From assembly GCF_007744075.1 (NCBI RefSeq), contig NZ_CP036266.1:7716564-7780563 (forward strand): 64,000 nt of DNA, in the 5' to 3' direction. Below are positions 38,559 to 49,066 of this stretch, piece by piece. The notes beneath the pieces are model-generated. The model did no database searches. It worked only from the letters and a program-made list of their open reading frames with translations, and had not been told where the DNA came from. The stretch's first letter is position 1. Each line of letters opens with the position of its first letter. The DNA is from Gimesia chilikensis. Lineage in GTDB: Bacteria > Planctomycetota > Planctomycetia > Planctomycetales > Planctomycetaceae. The translations under genes were made by a program, and so were the position numbers.

Positions 38559-40748
38559 TTACGATTGGCCCGGCAGCCAGAGCTTCGACCCCGAACCGGA
38601 ATCCGCCTCGGGAGTCTCTTCACCAGGTGCCCAGATCCCTTCGCTGGAAACATTGCCTGCCAGGTCTCCGGTATCTAACAGGGATGATTCTTTCATCCAG
38701 GGAAGATCCAGATCAAAGGCCTGTGCGAATGCCTTCAGGTATTCTCTGATCTGAGGCATCTTTTTCCCGTACTTGTCCCAGATCTCTTTCATAAAATCAG
38801 AGAGCCCTGGATCCGAAGTGTCTTCCAGCCGGAAAGACAACTCACGCATCTTCCACTGGAGTTCATTCTCAAACGCCTGACTCGCCTGCGCGTTTTCCTG
38901 ACCTCTGTGAATCCAGGACAACATCTCTTCACGCTGATTCTTCTTATGACAGATCTCTGTCAGCGTGGTGTAGACGCGATCCAGGTCGACTTCTTTTTTG
39001 CATTCATCCCGGCTGAGAACTTCGATCAACACGTCATACAGAAAACGGGGATGCCGAATCAATAAAGCCCGATTGAAGATATACATCAATTGCCGATCGC
39101 TCAATTCCTTAACCGGAATCCGGTTCTGTGTCATTGAGGAACAGGTATTGAATTGGGACGACTCGTCAATCTCCAGCGCAGGCAGCTCGGAAACTTCCAG
39201 CGCGGGAGACAGCTCTGTGAAGTCCAGGAAATGGCCCAGCGAAAGCGTCTGTGCGTCCAGAACATACACGGCCGCGGTCAATGAAACTTTGAGACTCTCG
39301 TCCTTCGCCGCTTCAACAGGCGTTTTCCCGTCCAGTCCTGCCAGGGGAGTTTCCGGCCACGTCTTGGAAAGCAGCACTTTCCACTGCTCCGCTTCCAGTT
39401 CCCGTCGTTTGAGAATGGGCATTTTCTGAGGGAAGCTCCAGCGGAAAAAGAGAGGCCACTGCTCAGTAGGCACAGGTGATAGCGGAGTTCCCGTATCTTC
39501 ACTTTCCGGCTCCTGCTCCTGCAGACCACACTCAGTTTTGCCGTCTTTCCCGAGAGCGTCTGCGAAAATTTCTTCCGCTTGTGTCAGTTGATCACCCTCG
39601 TAGGCATACAATCGAATGTTCGCCTTATGTCCCAGCTGGCGATCTGCATCAAAGACATCAATATCACCTATTACCGTGGGGACATTTTCGAGAGTGATCG
39701 CTTCGCCGCGGGATTCGGCATCAAGTTCGGTGTTGAGAATTTGATAATACGCGACAGGAGTCGTCTCCTCCTGATCCTGTGGGGGTGGAACATTCCCTCT
39801 TAAAACTTGCGGGTGCTGATCCAGCAGGCCCAGGAATTTCGCAAGTGATTCGACTTCGTAAATCTTTTCGATCGAATTAACAACTTCAGCCGTGTTATTC
39901 AGATCCAGCAGCTGCGCCAGTGTTTCCAGCTCAACAGCTTCAGCAAATTCCGATTCCAGTTTCGCAGCCTGACGAAACAGCTCGGCGGCCTTGACTTCAT
40001 CTGTCGCCCAGGCATAACAGAAGGCTGCGTTTTTCCAGAGGATGACCAGCCCGGTCGCTTCTGCCAGCTGTTTAAACAGACCTGCAGCGGAACGATAACA
40101 TCCGAGATTCGCCAGGCGCTGTGCTTTCTCAAAAGTGGTCTGCTGTTCGCTCTCTTCGAGGGGACAGCGTTCCAGGACATGCACTCCCCGGAACTGATAC
40201 GGGATTTGATCATCCCCGTCAAACTCCAGCAGATTCATAAACAGGTTCTGCTGATATTCCTGTGAGGCCACCCTCATCGCCAGGGCAAAATGCTCCCGGG
40301 CCGCCAGGTAATAGCCGCGCATCTGCAGGGCAATCGCAATACTGATCGCCAGGGGAGTCGCCAGACTGACATCAACGGCAGCACACTTCTGAAACGCCGT
40401 ATAAATGGTTTTCTGAGACTGCTTATATCCATGTGCCAGAAACGAAGAAGTCGCCAGCAGAGAATGGGCGGCGGGATGATCCGGTTCTCGCTCCAGGCAT
40501 TCATTCAGTGGAACCAGTGCGTCTTCAAAACGCCGCTCAGCCATCAGGATCTGAGCTTCAGTAATGTAGCTCAAAGGTTGTTCGGGATATTTCTTTTTCA
40601 GTCGATCCAGAAGTTGCAATGCTGTCGCCGTCTGATGAGTCTCATGCAGATGCGATATTTTGCTGACCTCGTCTCCAATCGAGTGACAGCAAAACTTATA
40701 TTTTTTCCCGCTGTTGCAGGGACAGGGATCATAGGGATCAATACTCAT
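38559..40748 (-). CDS. SEC-C motif, TPR-rich protein
   Basis: The start is ATG 40748 (MSIDPYDPCPCNSGKK); the in-frame ATG at 40856 adds 36 residues. The 729-residue cytosolic protein opens with a SEC-C zinc motif (CPCNSGKKYKFCC, Cys9/11/20/21). TPR-like helical repeats follow from about residue 30 to 300. SEC-C is the ribosome/SecB-contact motif of SecA and occurs in many unrelated proteins. The C-terminal half is acidic and mostly unassigned. A role in protein quality control is a guess. Confidence 0.82.
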   Translation of the reverse strand: MSIDPYDPCPCNSGKKYKFCCHSIGDEVSKISHLHETHQTATALQLLDRLKKKYPEQPLSYITEAQILMAERRFEDALVPLNECLEREPDHPAAHSLLATSSFLAHGYKQSQKTIYTAFQKCAAVDVSLATPLAISIAIALQMRGYYLAAREHFALAMRVASQEYQQNLFMNLLEFDGDDQIPYQFRGVHVLERCPLEESEQQTTFEKAQRLANLGCYRSAAGLFKQLAEATGLVILWKNAAFCYAWATDEVKAAELFRQAAKLESEFAEAVELETLAQLLDLNNTAEVVNSIEKIYEVESLAKFLGLLDQHPQVLRGNVPPPQDQEETTPVAYYQILNTELDAESRGEAITLENVPTVIGDIDVFDADRQLGHKANIRLYAYEGDQLTQAEEIFADALGKDGKTECGLQEQEPESEDTGTPLSPVPTEQWPLFFRWSFPQKMPILKRRELEAEQWKVLLSKTWPETPLAGLDGKTPVEAAKDESLKVSLTAAVYVLDAQTLSLGHFLDFTELSPALEVSELPALEIDESSQFNTCSSMTQNRIPVKELSDRQLMYIFNRALLIRHPRFLYDVLIEVLSRDECKKEVDLDRVYTTLTEICHKKNQREEMLSWIHRGQENAQASQAFENELQWKMRELSFRLEDTSDPGLSDFMKEIWDKYGKKMPQIREYLKAFAQAFDLDLPWMKESSLLDTGDLAGNVSSEGIWAPGEETPEADSGSGSKLWLPGQS

Positions 40749-40998
40749 AACCTCGGCCTTCTTGGTTTCCAGGATGGGTATTTGGCGGACGGGCAGCTCT
40801 CTCGGAAAACAGCGTACTGATACAGGTTCGAAGTAGAGTGTCTGCTGAATGACCATCAGAATTCAGCAGGTCATCATATCATATCAGAAACGCGCATGAC
40901 ACGCGCTGTCGATACACTTCTCTAAGAAAATGCAGACTCTCACACGGGCGCAGAGAAGTCTGCAGCCTGATTCCAGTTCGAGCAGGAATGAGTGATTA

Positions 40999-42144
40999 TC
41001 AGCTGTCCAAAGCCTGCTTCAAATCTGCCACCAGATCATCCGGGTTTTCAATCCCTACAGATACACGAACGGTCTTTTCAGTGATCCCCGCCTCACGGCG
41101 TGCCGCTTCAGTCATGGATGCGTGGCTCATGCTCTCCGGGTATTCAATGAGAGACTCGACGCCACCCAGTGATTCGGCCAGCAGAAACAGCTTGGAGTTC
41201 AGCATCACTTTTTCGGCAACCGGACGCCCGTCTTTAACATCGAAACTCAGCATCCCGCCAAAGCCGCTCTGCTGACGTTTCGCCAGCTCATGATGGGGGT
41301 GCGATTCCAGTCCCGGATAATAGACGCGTTCCACTTTGGGATGTGCCTCCAGCATCTGTGCCAGAGCCATCGCTCCCCGCTGATGCGCCTCCATACGTGC
41401 TCCCAGGGTCTTGACCCCGCGTAACACCAGCCAGGCATCAAAGGGAGAACATCCCAGTCCCAGTGCATTGGAAATATAAGCGACCCGCTCAGCCAGCTCG
41501 TCAGTCCGCGAAATCACACAGCCTCCCACCACATCGGAATGGCCGTTCAAATACTTCGTCGTCGAGTGCAGAACAATGTCGACACCGTATTCAATGGGCC
41601 GCTGCAGATAAGGAGAGCAGAAAGTATTATCTGCGATCGTAATGATTCCCGAACCTGTCTCGGCTGCTACTTTCGTCACAGCCTGGATGTCGACCAGATT
41701 CAACAGCGGATTGCTGGGGGTCTCGATCCAGATCGCCTTGGTTTCCGGAGTGATGGCTGCACGGACGTTTTCAATGTCACCCATCTTGACGAAGGAGAAT
41801 TTAATTCCCCATTTGGTGAAGACGTCTGCGAACAGGCGGTAGGTTCCACCATAAATGTCATCGCCGGCGATGATGTGATCGCCGGGTTTAAACAGATGCA
41901 GGGCCAGCGTGATGGCAGCCATACCGGTGGCAGTAGCGCGACAGCTGACGCCCCCCTCCAGTGCGGCGATGTTCTCTTCCATCGCACTTCGCGTCGGGTT
42001 TCCGCTACGTGTGTAATCGAATCCTTTGTGACTCTCCAGGCTGTCCCAGTAGAAAGTCGAGGAAGTATAGATCGGAGTTGTACAGCTGTTAAAGGTGCTG
42101 TCCTTGTCGACTCCGGTATGAACACACTTTGTTTCAAAACGCAT
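40999..42144 (-). CDS. Cystathionine gamma-synthase/lyase-family PLP enzyme
   Basis: The 381-residue protein belongs to the Cys/Met metabolism PLP family. The PLP lysine is in LHSTTKYLNGHSDVVGG; the SSTFYWDS and YDYTRSGNPT-like (FDYTRSGNPTR) motifs are present. Family members are cystathionine gamma-synthase, gamma-lyase and O-acetylhomoserine sulfhydrylase, which sequence alone does not separate here. It lies 259 bp downstream of cysK on the same strand, which fits sulfur-amino-acid metabolism. Confidence 0.88.
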   Translation of the reverse strand: MRFETKCVHTGVDKDSTFNSCTTPIYTSSTFYWDSLESHKGFDYTRSGNPTRSAMEENIAALEGGVSCRATATGMAAITLALHLFKPGDHIIAGDDIYGGTYRLFADVFTKWGIKFSFVKMGDIENVRAAITPETKAIWIETPSNPLLNLVDIQAVTKVAAETGSGIITIADNTFCSPYLQRPIEYGVDIVLHSTTKYLNGHSDVVGGCVISRTDELAERVAYISNALGLGCSPFDAWLVLRGVKTLGARMEAHQRGAMALAQMLEAHPKVERVYYPGLESHPHHELAKRQQSGFGGMLSFDVKDGRPVAEKVMLNSKLFLLAESLGGVESLIEYPESMSHASMTEAARREAGITEKTVRVSVGIENPDDLVADLKQALDS

Positions 42145-42403
42145 AGCTAACCATCCAATATCATGATTTGTCGATGTAAAAGGTCCCGCACGATGACCCG
42201 AAACTGCAGGTTCTGTCCGCTAGACACCAGATACTGACTCAGGTTCTGGCTGCTGCAGGATTAGTGAAGAATACAGACCTGAACCGCTGGCTGCCACTCA
42301 ACAGGCACTCCAACTGCGCACGAATTGATCTGTACAGGGTTCACGTAACCTGAGGGATCCGCGAACCCATGGTCTGACAACCACTTGCCACCTGGCCCGT
42401 AGA

Positions 42404-43333
42404 TTAACGCGCCTCATCAAATAAGGGCGTCGACAGGTAACGCTCACCCGAATCGGGCAGAATCACAACAATGGTTTTACCTTCTGCTTCGGGGCGTTTG
42501 GCAATCTCCAGGGCAGCATGCATCGCTGCACCACAACTGATGCCGCAGGTGATCCCTTCTTTTTTGGCGATCAGACCAGCCATTTCGAAGGCTTCATCGT
42601 CGGTAACCTGGATCACTTCATCGATCAATGAGGTATCGCAGTTACCGGGAATAAACCCGGCTCCGATCCCCTGAATCTTATGTTTTCCAGGCTCACCGCC
42701 AGACAGAACCGGACTGCTCGTCGGCTCGACTGCCACCGATTTCACATCGAGCCCCTGATCCGTCTTCAGAAACCGTGAAATACCCGTGATTGTTCCACCG
42801 GTCCCCACCCCAGCGACAATGTAATCGACTTTGCCCTCGGTATCCTTGAGAATTTCGGGACCTGTGGTTTTGAAGTGAATTTCCGGATTTGCCGGGTTTT
42901 CGAACTGTTGTGGCATGAAGAATTCCGGGCTGGCAGCCAGCTCTTCTGCTTTCTGGATCGCGCCTTTCATCCCGTCAGCCCCGGGTGTCAGTACCAGGTT
43001 GGCACCGAAGCCTTTCAACATCAGACGTCGTTCTACGGACATCGAATCAGGCATGGTCAGGGTTAACTTGTACCCGCGAGCTGCACAGACGAAAGAAAGT
43101 GCAATGCCGGTGTTACCGCTGGTCGGCTCCACCACCTGCATTCCAGGCTTCAGTTTCCCGCTCTTTTCCGCATCCCAGATCATGTTCGCACCAATGCGAC
43201 ACTTAACGCTGTACGCCGGATTTCGACCTTCGACTTTGGCCAGGACTGTCGCCTTCAACCCTTCCGTCAAATGGTTGATCTTAACCAGAGGGGTCCGACC
43301 GATTGTTTCAGAGTTATCTTGATAAATGGGCAT
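42404..43333 (-). CDS. cysK: Cysteine synthase A
   Basis: The 309-residue fold-type II PLP enzyme makes cysteine from O-acetylserine and sulfide. Lys in [11 protein letters not shown] holds [14 protein letters not shown] and [10 protein letters not shown] are the substrate and phosphate loops; the C-terminus has [10 protein letters not shown]. The [18 protein letters not shown] stretch is close to what I recall of enterobacterial CysK, which might mean an old transfer. It is the first gene of a likely pair with the cystathionine enzyme. Confidence 0.93.
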   Translation of the reverse strand: MPIYQDNSETIGRTPLVKINHLTEGLKATVLAKVEGRNPAYSVKCRIGANMIWDAEKSGKLKPGMQVVEPTSGNTGIALSFVCAARGYKLTLTMPDSMSVERRLMLKGFGANLVLTPGADGMKGAIQKAEELAASPEFFMPQQFENPANPEIHFKTTGPEILKDTEGKVDYIVAGVGTGGTITGISRFLKTDQGLDVKSVAVEPTSSPVLSGGEPGKHKIQGIGAGFIPGNCDTSLIDEVIQVTDDEAFEMAGLIAKKEGITCGISCGAAMHAALEIAKRPEAEGKTIVVILPDSGERYLSTPLFDEAR

Positions 43334-43589
43334 ATTAACGCTCTTTCAATGAGTGGAACTTCCAGATGTATATTCAAATACGGACCTGTGACTGAAAGAT
43401 TGCCAGTCTTGGCGTAAATAGTTAAGGGACTGGAATTTGACAATCCTCATCAGCTCGCCTGTATTATGTAAGATCGCTGAAAATGAGGCAATCCCTATCT
43501 CAACCCCTTCCAAATAGCGAATTTGGGGCAAACACAGGCAATTACGCCTGCAGATCATGTGTCAGCGGCGCCCGATATCTGGAATGTGG

Positions 43590-45035
43590 CTAATCCTGCG
43601 AAAATGAAAGCGTAAACGGTGCCGTGGGGCCGACGGTCTGCTTCCGCTCTGAAAAAAGCAATGCTTCTCCAGAAGCGCTGACCAACCCGTCTGCTGCGAC
43701 CGAGATTTGCTCGATTCGAGAGTGCTGGTCCTGTTGCGAAGCGGCCTGATACGCCGCCCACTGATCGGCACTGTAATCAGTTTCCATCCAGCGGAACCGA
43801 CCGACGCCATACAGATTATAATCCAGGAAACAGTCTTTAGTCCGCAGATCCAGTATCGTGTCACATTTGCTAACCGCCGTCAGAGTCAGATGACCATGGC
43901 TCTGCATATCTATGGATACGCCGGTTCTGGTACCTGTGATCACGGTATGCTCAACAATCGCGTGAGCACCATTACGGACACTGAGGCCCACCGCGCTTCC
44001 CTCTCCAAATACGGATACATTCTGAGCAAACAAAATCGTCCGGGCCAGAAGATTCTGTTCTCCACCAATCAGATGGCGTGGCACCGCACCGGCGATATCA
44101 ATTTCTTTTTGTGTATTGTTGCGGACCTGACAGTCCACCAGTGAATGGTAACCACCCACCAGACTGACGCCCACCTGATTCTTTTCTGCCAGCACACCGT
44201 TATAAACGGAACGGGACGCGTTGACATCCTGGATGCCATAAAAGTTGTCATGCACATAAGCATTCTGAACAATGAGTCCACCAGCCTCATGAATGGAAAT
44301 ACCATCATCGCCGTTGTGTCGCGCAACCACATTCTCCAGGCGAATGCCGCGACAGTCCCCATGGATATTGAACCCATCGTTCGTAAAATGTTCCGCAATC
44401 AGATTCTGGCAGGAAATGTAGCTGGCACTGGTCAGAGTCAATCCGCTGACCTGCAACGTCGCTTCCAGTTTATAGTCGCCAGGTCGCTTTCCTGCTTCGC
44501 AATGCAGATAGATCCGGTGAGACTCTCGATCCCAGTAATGCTCCCCCTCTTTCAGAGCTTCTCGGTTTCTGGCAGCAGGCAGACGTTTCCCTGCTGATAC
44601 CAGAAACGGATTTCCGTACGGAGTCTTATCCAGTTGTAAGACGTAGACTCCCTCTCCCGTCGATTTCCATTGTTCCGCGGGGAGTGACACAAGACCTGAA
44701 ATAACCGCACCATTTCCCTCGATCAAAAACGGTTGATCAGGGGTCCCGCCCAGCTTGCGAAACAGCATCGATTCCCGGTAGACGGTGCCTGTATTCGCCA
44801 GTTCGATTCGGTCGCTGGTTTTGGAAAGCGAGATCGCCCGGGCAATCGTTGCCACAGCGGTTTTCTCCGAAAGTCCATCATACTCATCGCTGCCCGTCTG
44901 GTTATTGACATAGTGAGTGGCAGCCTGAATATCGGAACCGCTTACAACTCCGGCGATGATCGAAGTGCAGAGCAAAACGAAACAGGAAAATCTCATCAAC
45001 AGAAATGGGGCACAAGATTTAACATGATCTGACAT
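43590..45035 (-). CDS. Secreted right-handed beta-helix protein
   Basis: The 481-residue protein has a signal peptide of which the hydrophobic part is about 14-31; ATG 44996 is a second start option. DUF1565-like opening motif THYVNNQTGSDEYDG is followed by repeats of parallel-beta-helix type (about 130-400), as in pectate lyase-like and carbohydrate-active proteins. No catalytic residues are assigned. It is likely a periplasmic or surface polysaccharide-binding or degrading protein. Confidence 0.8.
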   Translation of the reverse strand: MSDHVKSCAPFLLMRFSCFVLLCTSIIAGVVSGSDIQAATHYVNNQTGSDEYDGLSEKTAVATIARAISLSKTSDRIELANTGTVYRESMLFRKLGGTPDQPFLIEGNGAVISGLVSLPAEQWKSTGEGVYVLQLDKTPYGNPFLVSAGKRLPAARNREALKEGEHYWDRESHRIYLHCEAGKRPGDYKLEATLQVSGLTLTSASYISCQNLIAEHFTNDGFNIHGDCRGIRLENVVARHNGDDGISIHEAGGLIVQNAYVHDNFYGIQDVNASRSVYNGVLAEKNQVGVSLVGGYHSLVDCQVRNNTQKEIDIAGAVPRHLIGGEQNLLARTILFAQNVSVFGEGSAVGLSVRNGAHAIVEHTVITGTRTGVSIDMQSHGHLTLTAVSKCDTILDLRTKDCFLDYNLYGVGRFRWMETDYSADQWAAYQAASQQDQHSRIEQISVAADGLVSASGEALLFSERKQTVGPTAPFTLSFSQD

Positions 45036-45084
45036 GAACAGGAATCCGAAATCAATGATAGGTTTTACGTGAGGAAATCAGGGG

Positions 45085-46827
45085 TCAACTATGTGGGAAG
45101 AAGTAAGGAATGATCTGCATCTGAAATGCCTGTAGACTGAAATAACCAAAAAAAGCGGCAGCCCAGACCATTGTGACAAATCTTAGTGGGCTGGTACTGA
45201 TACTGCGACTCAGAATTTTCGAATTCATGTACAACAGGATCATCGAATACAGGAACATCACGCCGCCATTCATGGCAGCGGAAGTTTTAATCAAAAACAA
45301 AGGCTGACTGAAATGCGGATTAATTGATCCGTAGAGCAGGATCGCTGATCCTAACAGAATTTCTCCCCACAAGAAGAAATAGTAGAGTTTGCTCAGAGAC
45401 CAGTGCTCGTTTTCCCGCAAATAATTGACTTTGAGAATATCCGCAGAGATACGGGCCGTCGCATCCAGCACCCCCAGTTCCGTAGTCAGCAGAATCGCCA
45501 CCCCCATCAACAGAAACAGCAGCTTGAACGTGTTCCCTAATTTTGCTTCCAGAAGCATCGCCTGGCCCCAGATAAAATTCAGCCCTTCACCAAACTTATC
45601 CATGCCCTCCCGAAGCTGGCCATTGGCTTCATAAAACAGGGAATACGATATCAGAGACAGCAACACGAGGCAGGCCAGACAAGTCAAAAAGAAACTGAAA
45701 AAGTGTTCGATATTGGCTGCTCGCCACCACTGTTTCCAGCGTTCCTGATTTTCCGGCGTATGTTTGAAATGATAGCCGACTTCACTGACCGCCTCTTCCT
45801 GTCCGGTAATCGGACTCGTAATGCGGCCAATGTACTTCCCCATTCCATAGCCTTTGTCTTTGATAAAGTTGCTCTGCCCCAGGTTCATCGTTCCCCCGGC
45901 ACCCGCGAAAGCCAATGCCCCCAGCAGTGCCATCGTTCCCAGACCGCTGGAAGCGTCAGGCATTTTGCCGATACTGACGGCTCCTTCCAGCATGGCGGTC
46001 ACTGCATAAGGCTGGATGAGATAGATCCCCAGGATGACGGCGATCACAAAAATCATACCCACCAGAAAGATCTGAATCTTTTCTACCGTATTGTAAACCA
46101 CAGGTCCGGTGGTCAAGACAACCCCCACCAGCAACAGTCCCGCAATTCCCAAAAACGCGCTATACTTCGCCTCGTAATTGAGATCCGTACCCTGCTGAAT
46201 GTTCTGAAATATTAGCGCCGACTGATCCGGAATCTCATTCTGTTGAAAAGCCAGACTTAATTCGTCACGTTCCGTCTCACCCATGGTACCGCGCCACTGT
46301 AGCTTGCCTGAATCTGAAGAATAACTCGCCTTCTCAGAGACCTTCGACAAATCGAATTGCGCTGGCGCAGGATCCAGTTGCGCAACTGCGATAGTCTCCG
46401 GGCCCAGAAACGTCCAGCTCAGCATGGTTCCCGCTCCCGTGGCCCAACCGGGCCAGGCCCACGGGACAATATTTAACAGCAGCATGATCCAGGCCCAGTT
46501 TTTGTTCAATCGACAAAACCCGGTAATCGCACTTTCGCCGGTCACCAGCGTCCAGCGTTCGATTTCCATATTCATAAAAAACTGGGTCATCACTCCCAGC
46601 AGACAGGCCCAGAAAAATATGAAGCCGGTTTTGTAAGTGATATAAGGCCAGAGTACAAACTCACCGGACCCCAATGACAAACCAGCCAGCATGATGCTGG
46701 GACCAATCATCTTTTTCCAGGAAATCGCGGCAGGCAGATCGCGATACTTTAACGGGGGCAGGGACTGGTGTGGGATGACATCATCGGGAACCAGTTCTTC
46801 CTCAACAACGGCACTATCGTCTGACAT
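45085..46827 (-). CDS. Nramp-related membrane carrier lacking canonical metal motifs
   Basis: This 580-residue protein has about ten or more helices. GPSIMLAGLSLGSGEF (42-57) aligns with Nramp TM1, and AGAGGTMNLGQSNF (308-321) with TM6. The metal-coordinating DPGN and MPH motifs are absent. A hydrophilic insert of about 75 residues (145-222) lies between helices. A divalent metal, or another cation, might be carried; the missing motifs argue against plain Mn/Fe transport. It is a single gene. Confidence 0.75.
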   Translation of the reverse strand: MSDDSAVVEEELVPDDVIPHQSLPPLKYRDLPAAISWKKMIGPSIMLAGLSLGSGEFVLWPYITYKTGFIFFWACLLGVMTQFFMNMEIERWTLVTGESAITGFCRLNKNWAWIMLLLNIVPWAWPGWATGAGTMLSWTFLGPETIAVAQLDPAPAQFDLSKVSEKASYSSDSGKLQWRGTMGETERDELSLAFQQNEIPDQSALIFQNIQQGTDLNYEAKYSAFLGIAGLLLVGVVLTTGPVVYNTVEKIQIFLVGMIFVIAVILGIYLIQPYAVTAMLEGAVSIGKMPDASSGLGTMALLGALAFAGAGGTMNLGQSNFIKDKGYGMGKYIGRITSPITGQEEAVSEVGYHFKHTPENQERWKQWWRAANIEHFFSFFLTCLACLVLLSLISYSLFYEANGQLREGMDKFGEGLNFIWGQAMLLEAKLGNTFKLLFLLMGVAILLTTELGVLDATARISADILKVNYLRENEHWSLSKLYYFFLWGEILLGSAILLYGSINPHFSQPLFLIKTSAAMNGGVMFLYSMILLYMNSKILSRSISTSPLRFVTMVWAAAFFGYFSLQAFQMQIIPYFFPHS

Positions 46828-46959
46828 GTAGAGCGTCTTTCTTGAATGGCGAGCAAAATTCAGAAGCAGATCATTCTAAAATGAACCCGATCAGACCGCC
46901 ACTCTCGCTGAGAACTTCGATCAGATTCAGAGATTCCAGAAAACAGATCTCGTTTTCTC

Positions 46960-48021
46960 TCAATCCGAGTTGATCGGTTTGATCCAGGAGACCTGCGTTA
47001 TCAGATGATTCAGAGAGGCAAATGAAATGTGGGCATTAGTTGCATAGCGAGGTGAAGAATTCGCAGGGAAGGTCGCCAACGTTGCGTCACCTACCAGAAA
47101 GACATTGAAGTCTTGTGATAGATTTTCATAGCCGGCAGTTGTCTTACAGAAACACATGTCTGTCGCATAACCGGTTAACAGCACATGGCGGATCCCCTGC
47201 TTCTTTAAAAATTCCTTCAGAGGTGCATAGCCTTCCCGGTCGAAGATCAGCACATCATCATCGTGGACCGTAATGTCGGCAGTAACAGGCACCGGCACAT
47301 CCCAGAACCCCTTGCCGTTAAAGTGATCGCCGGCACTCAAACCGGAAAACTGCTTGAAGTAATCAATCACAGGCTGTTCCTGCGAGAGTGTGATCTGCAC
47401 AGGCAACGGTTTCCCCCGATAAGGCAGACTTTTCAATTGTTGTGCCAGATCCTTCCGTGCCTGTGCGCGTTCCTCTGATGTTGGATTGTAATCGAACGTG
47501 CGATACAACTTTTTTCGGATCGGATCCACTTTTCCAATCAGGCTGTACATGATCAGCGCATTCTGCTTTCGCATTCGTTTCAGAAAGGGATCTATCACTT
47601 CCCGCGTGTGCCGACCTGCTAAATGATTCTTTTCGGGAGTACAAAAATCCGCGGCGCCCGCTGGTTCTGGTGTCTGCCACCCTTGACCATCATCAATCCC
47701 CCAGGGATGAACCATGATCACTGCGGTCTTCTGAATCGAAATCCGATTCGGCATTTCGATAATTCCCCGGGCATTATAAGAAAATCGCCATGCGCGGACT
47801 GAAAGATCTGCATCGGCATCATCGACCAGCAGTGGAGATTCGAATCGGCGTGACTCTTCAATAGGTTGCACGAATTCGGAATGATCCGCGAGCAAGGGTT
47901 TTGCATTTTTGATCGGCTGCAATGTGTTTTGATATATACGTGGCTCGTCACCAGCCCACACCGGGTGTATTACCAGACTGTGACTGATAAGGCTCAAAGC
48001 CATGAGGGATAGAAACTTCAT
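46960..48021 (-). CDS. Secreted isochorismatase-like cysteine hydrolase
   Basis: The start is ATG 48021, with AAGGAG 9 bases upstream; the frame is open to 48084. The 353-residue protein has a signal peptide ending VWA. AVIMVHPWGIDDGQGW is the first strand and Asp region, and HVLLTGYATDMCFCKTT gives the nucleophilic Cys at the end of a strand, as in isochorismatase-fold hydrolases. The substrate is unknown, perhaps an amide or nitrile. It lies 25 bp from the polysaccharide deacetylase and is probably cotranscribed. Confidence 0.82.
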   Translation of the reverse strand: MKFLSLMALSLISHSLVIHPVWAGDEPRIYQNTLQPIKNAKPLLADHSEFVQPIEESRRFESPLLVDDADADLSVRAWRFSYNARGIIEMPNRISIQKTAVIMVHPWGIDDGQGWQTPEPAGAADFCTPEKNHLAGRHTREVIDPFLKRMRKQNALIMYSLIGKVDPIRKKLYRTFDYNPTSEERAQARKDLAQQLKSLPYRGKPLPVQITLSQEQPVIDYFKQFSGLSAGDHFNGKGFWDVPVPVTADITVHDDDVLIFDREGYAPLKEFLKKQGIRHVLLTGYATDMCFCKTTAGYENLSQDFNVFLVGDATLATFPANSSPRYATNAHISFASLNHLITQVSWIKPINSD

Positions 48022-48046
48022 ATCAGGATGACTCCTTGTAATAACC

Positions 48047-49066
48047 TCAGCGTTGCTGTTCCCGGTAGCGCCCGGCAATTTCACTCAGTCCCACAATTTC
48101 TGCCTGGTCTCCCGCTTGCTGCACCAGTTTGCAGATCAGCTTTACCGTTTCGAAATCGGGGTCTTCAACATACATGATGGAAGGATGACATAGAAAATCG
48201 AAAACAAGTTTCTGTTCAATCGCCTGCTGCACACACAACTCGACTGATTTCAAAAAGTACTTTCGCTTCCAGCGGCTTGTTCGGAAGGCCCCTACATCAC
48301 TGATCGGGCTCATGGGTATTTCGACGAGCCCCGTTGGATAGACATAAGGCTGCGCAGACCGTTGAGCTTCCTGAATAGAATCAAATATTTCCTGCTGGGG
48401 CTCAGTCCCCGGCTCACTATATTTGTGACGAGGATATTTAGAACTGACCCATTGAAATCCTTCTGACTGGAAAAGCTTCTGCAAATCTTCCCGTTGATCG
48501 AGCCCGGCACTGGAACCGCCGGGTGTTCGAAAGCCGTCCGGCTTGATATTCAACCGTTGCTGCATCGCTTCGGTCGTGATCCGAACGTTGTGCTGTATTA
48601 CCTCGGCTGCAGTTTTGCCTCCCAACAGCCAGGGAGATCGAGAAAAGCGAAATTGCGTTTTAGCAGGTTCGGTTGCCCAGACGTTGACGTGGTCGTAGGT
48701 ATGATTGCCAATCGGGTGTCCCAGCTCTGAAATCTGTTTTATCCACTGCACATCCTTCTGTTCCAGTACGCGCCCGACACAGAAATAATGGACTTTACCT
48801 CCCAGTTCGCTAGCAATCTGAGCTGCTTTCAGCGAATAGTCTTTCGTTTCCTGATTCAGATTTCCTTTCTGGTAATCCCACTCCAGCATCTCTCTGCTGG
48901 GATACATGCGACTCATTTCAAGATCAAACGTGATCGCAATTTGTGCCTTGGGAGCCTTGTTGAGTCGCGCCTGCAGAGAAGAAAGTCGACTGCAGGACAC
49001 CGCTGCAAGAGAAGCAGAAAAGAAGGCACGACGCGAAAGCGAATTCAGAAATTCCGGGTGCAACAT
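48047..49066 (-). CDS. Polysaccharide deacetylase-family protein
   Basis: The start is set at ATG 49066; ATG 49081 is an alternative. The 339-residue protein has a twin-arginine-like signal (SRRAFFSASLAAV). NodB-fold motifs are ITFDLEMS (catalytic Asp) and GHPIGNHTYDHVNV (HxxxH metal site). It should deacetylate an extracellular amino-sugar polymer or a related amide. It is upstream of the isochorismatase-like gene. Confidence 0.87.
   Translation of the reverse strand: MLHPEFLNSLSRRAFFSASLAAVSCSRLSSLQARLNKAPKAQIAITFDLEMSRMYPSREMLEWDYQKGNLNQETKDYSLKAAQIASELGGKVHYFCVGRVLEQKDVQWIKQISELGHPIGNHTYDHVNVWATEPAKTQFRFSRSPWLLGGKTAAEVIQHNVRITTEAMQQRLNIKPDGFRTPGGSSAGLDQREDLQKLFQSEGFQWVSSKYPRHKYSEPGTEPQQEIFDSIQEAQRSAQPYVYPTGLVEIPMSPISDVGAFRTSRWKRKYFLKSVELCVQQAIEQKLVFDFLCHPSIMYVEDPDFETVKLICKLVQQAGDQAEIVGLSEIAGRYREQQR

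Noticed and set aside
42330-42370. T-arm-like sequence resembling a tRNA fragment upstream of the cystathionine enzyme
   Set aside because: No acceptor stem, D-arm or anticodon arm surrounds it; chance similarity.
42145-42403. SAM-riboswitch before the cystathionine enzyme
   Set aside because: I could not find the conserved SAM-I/II core; only small hairpins are present.
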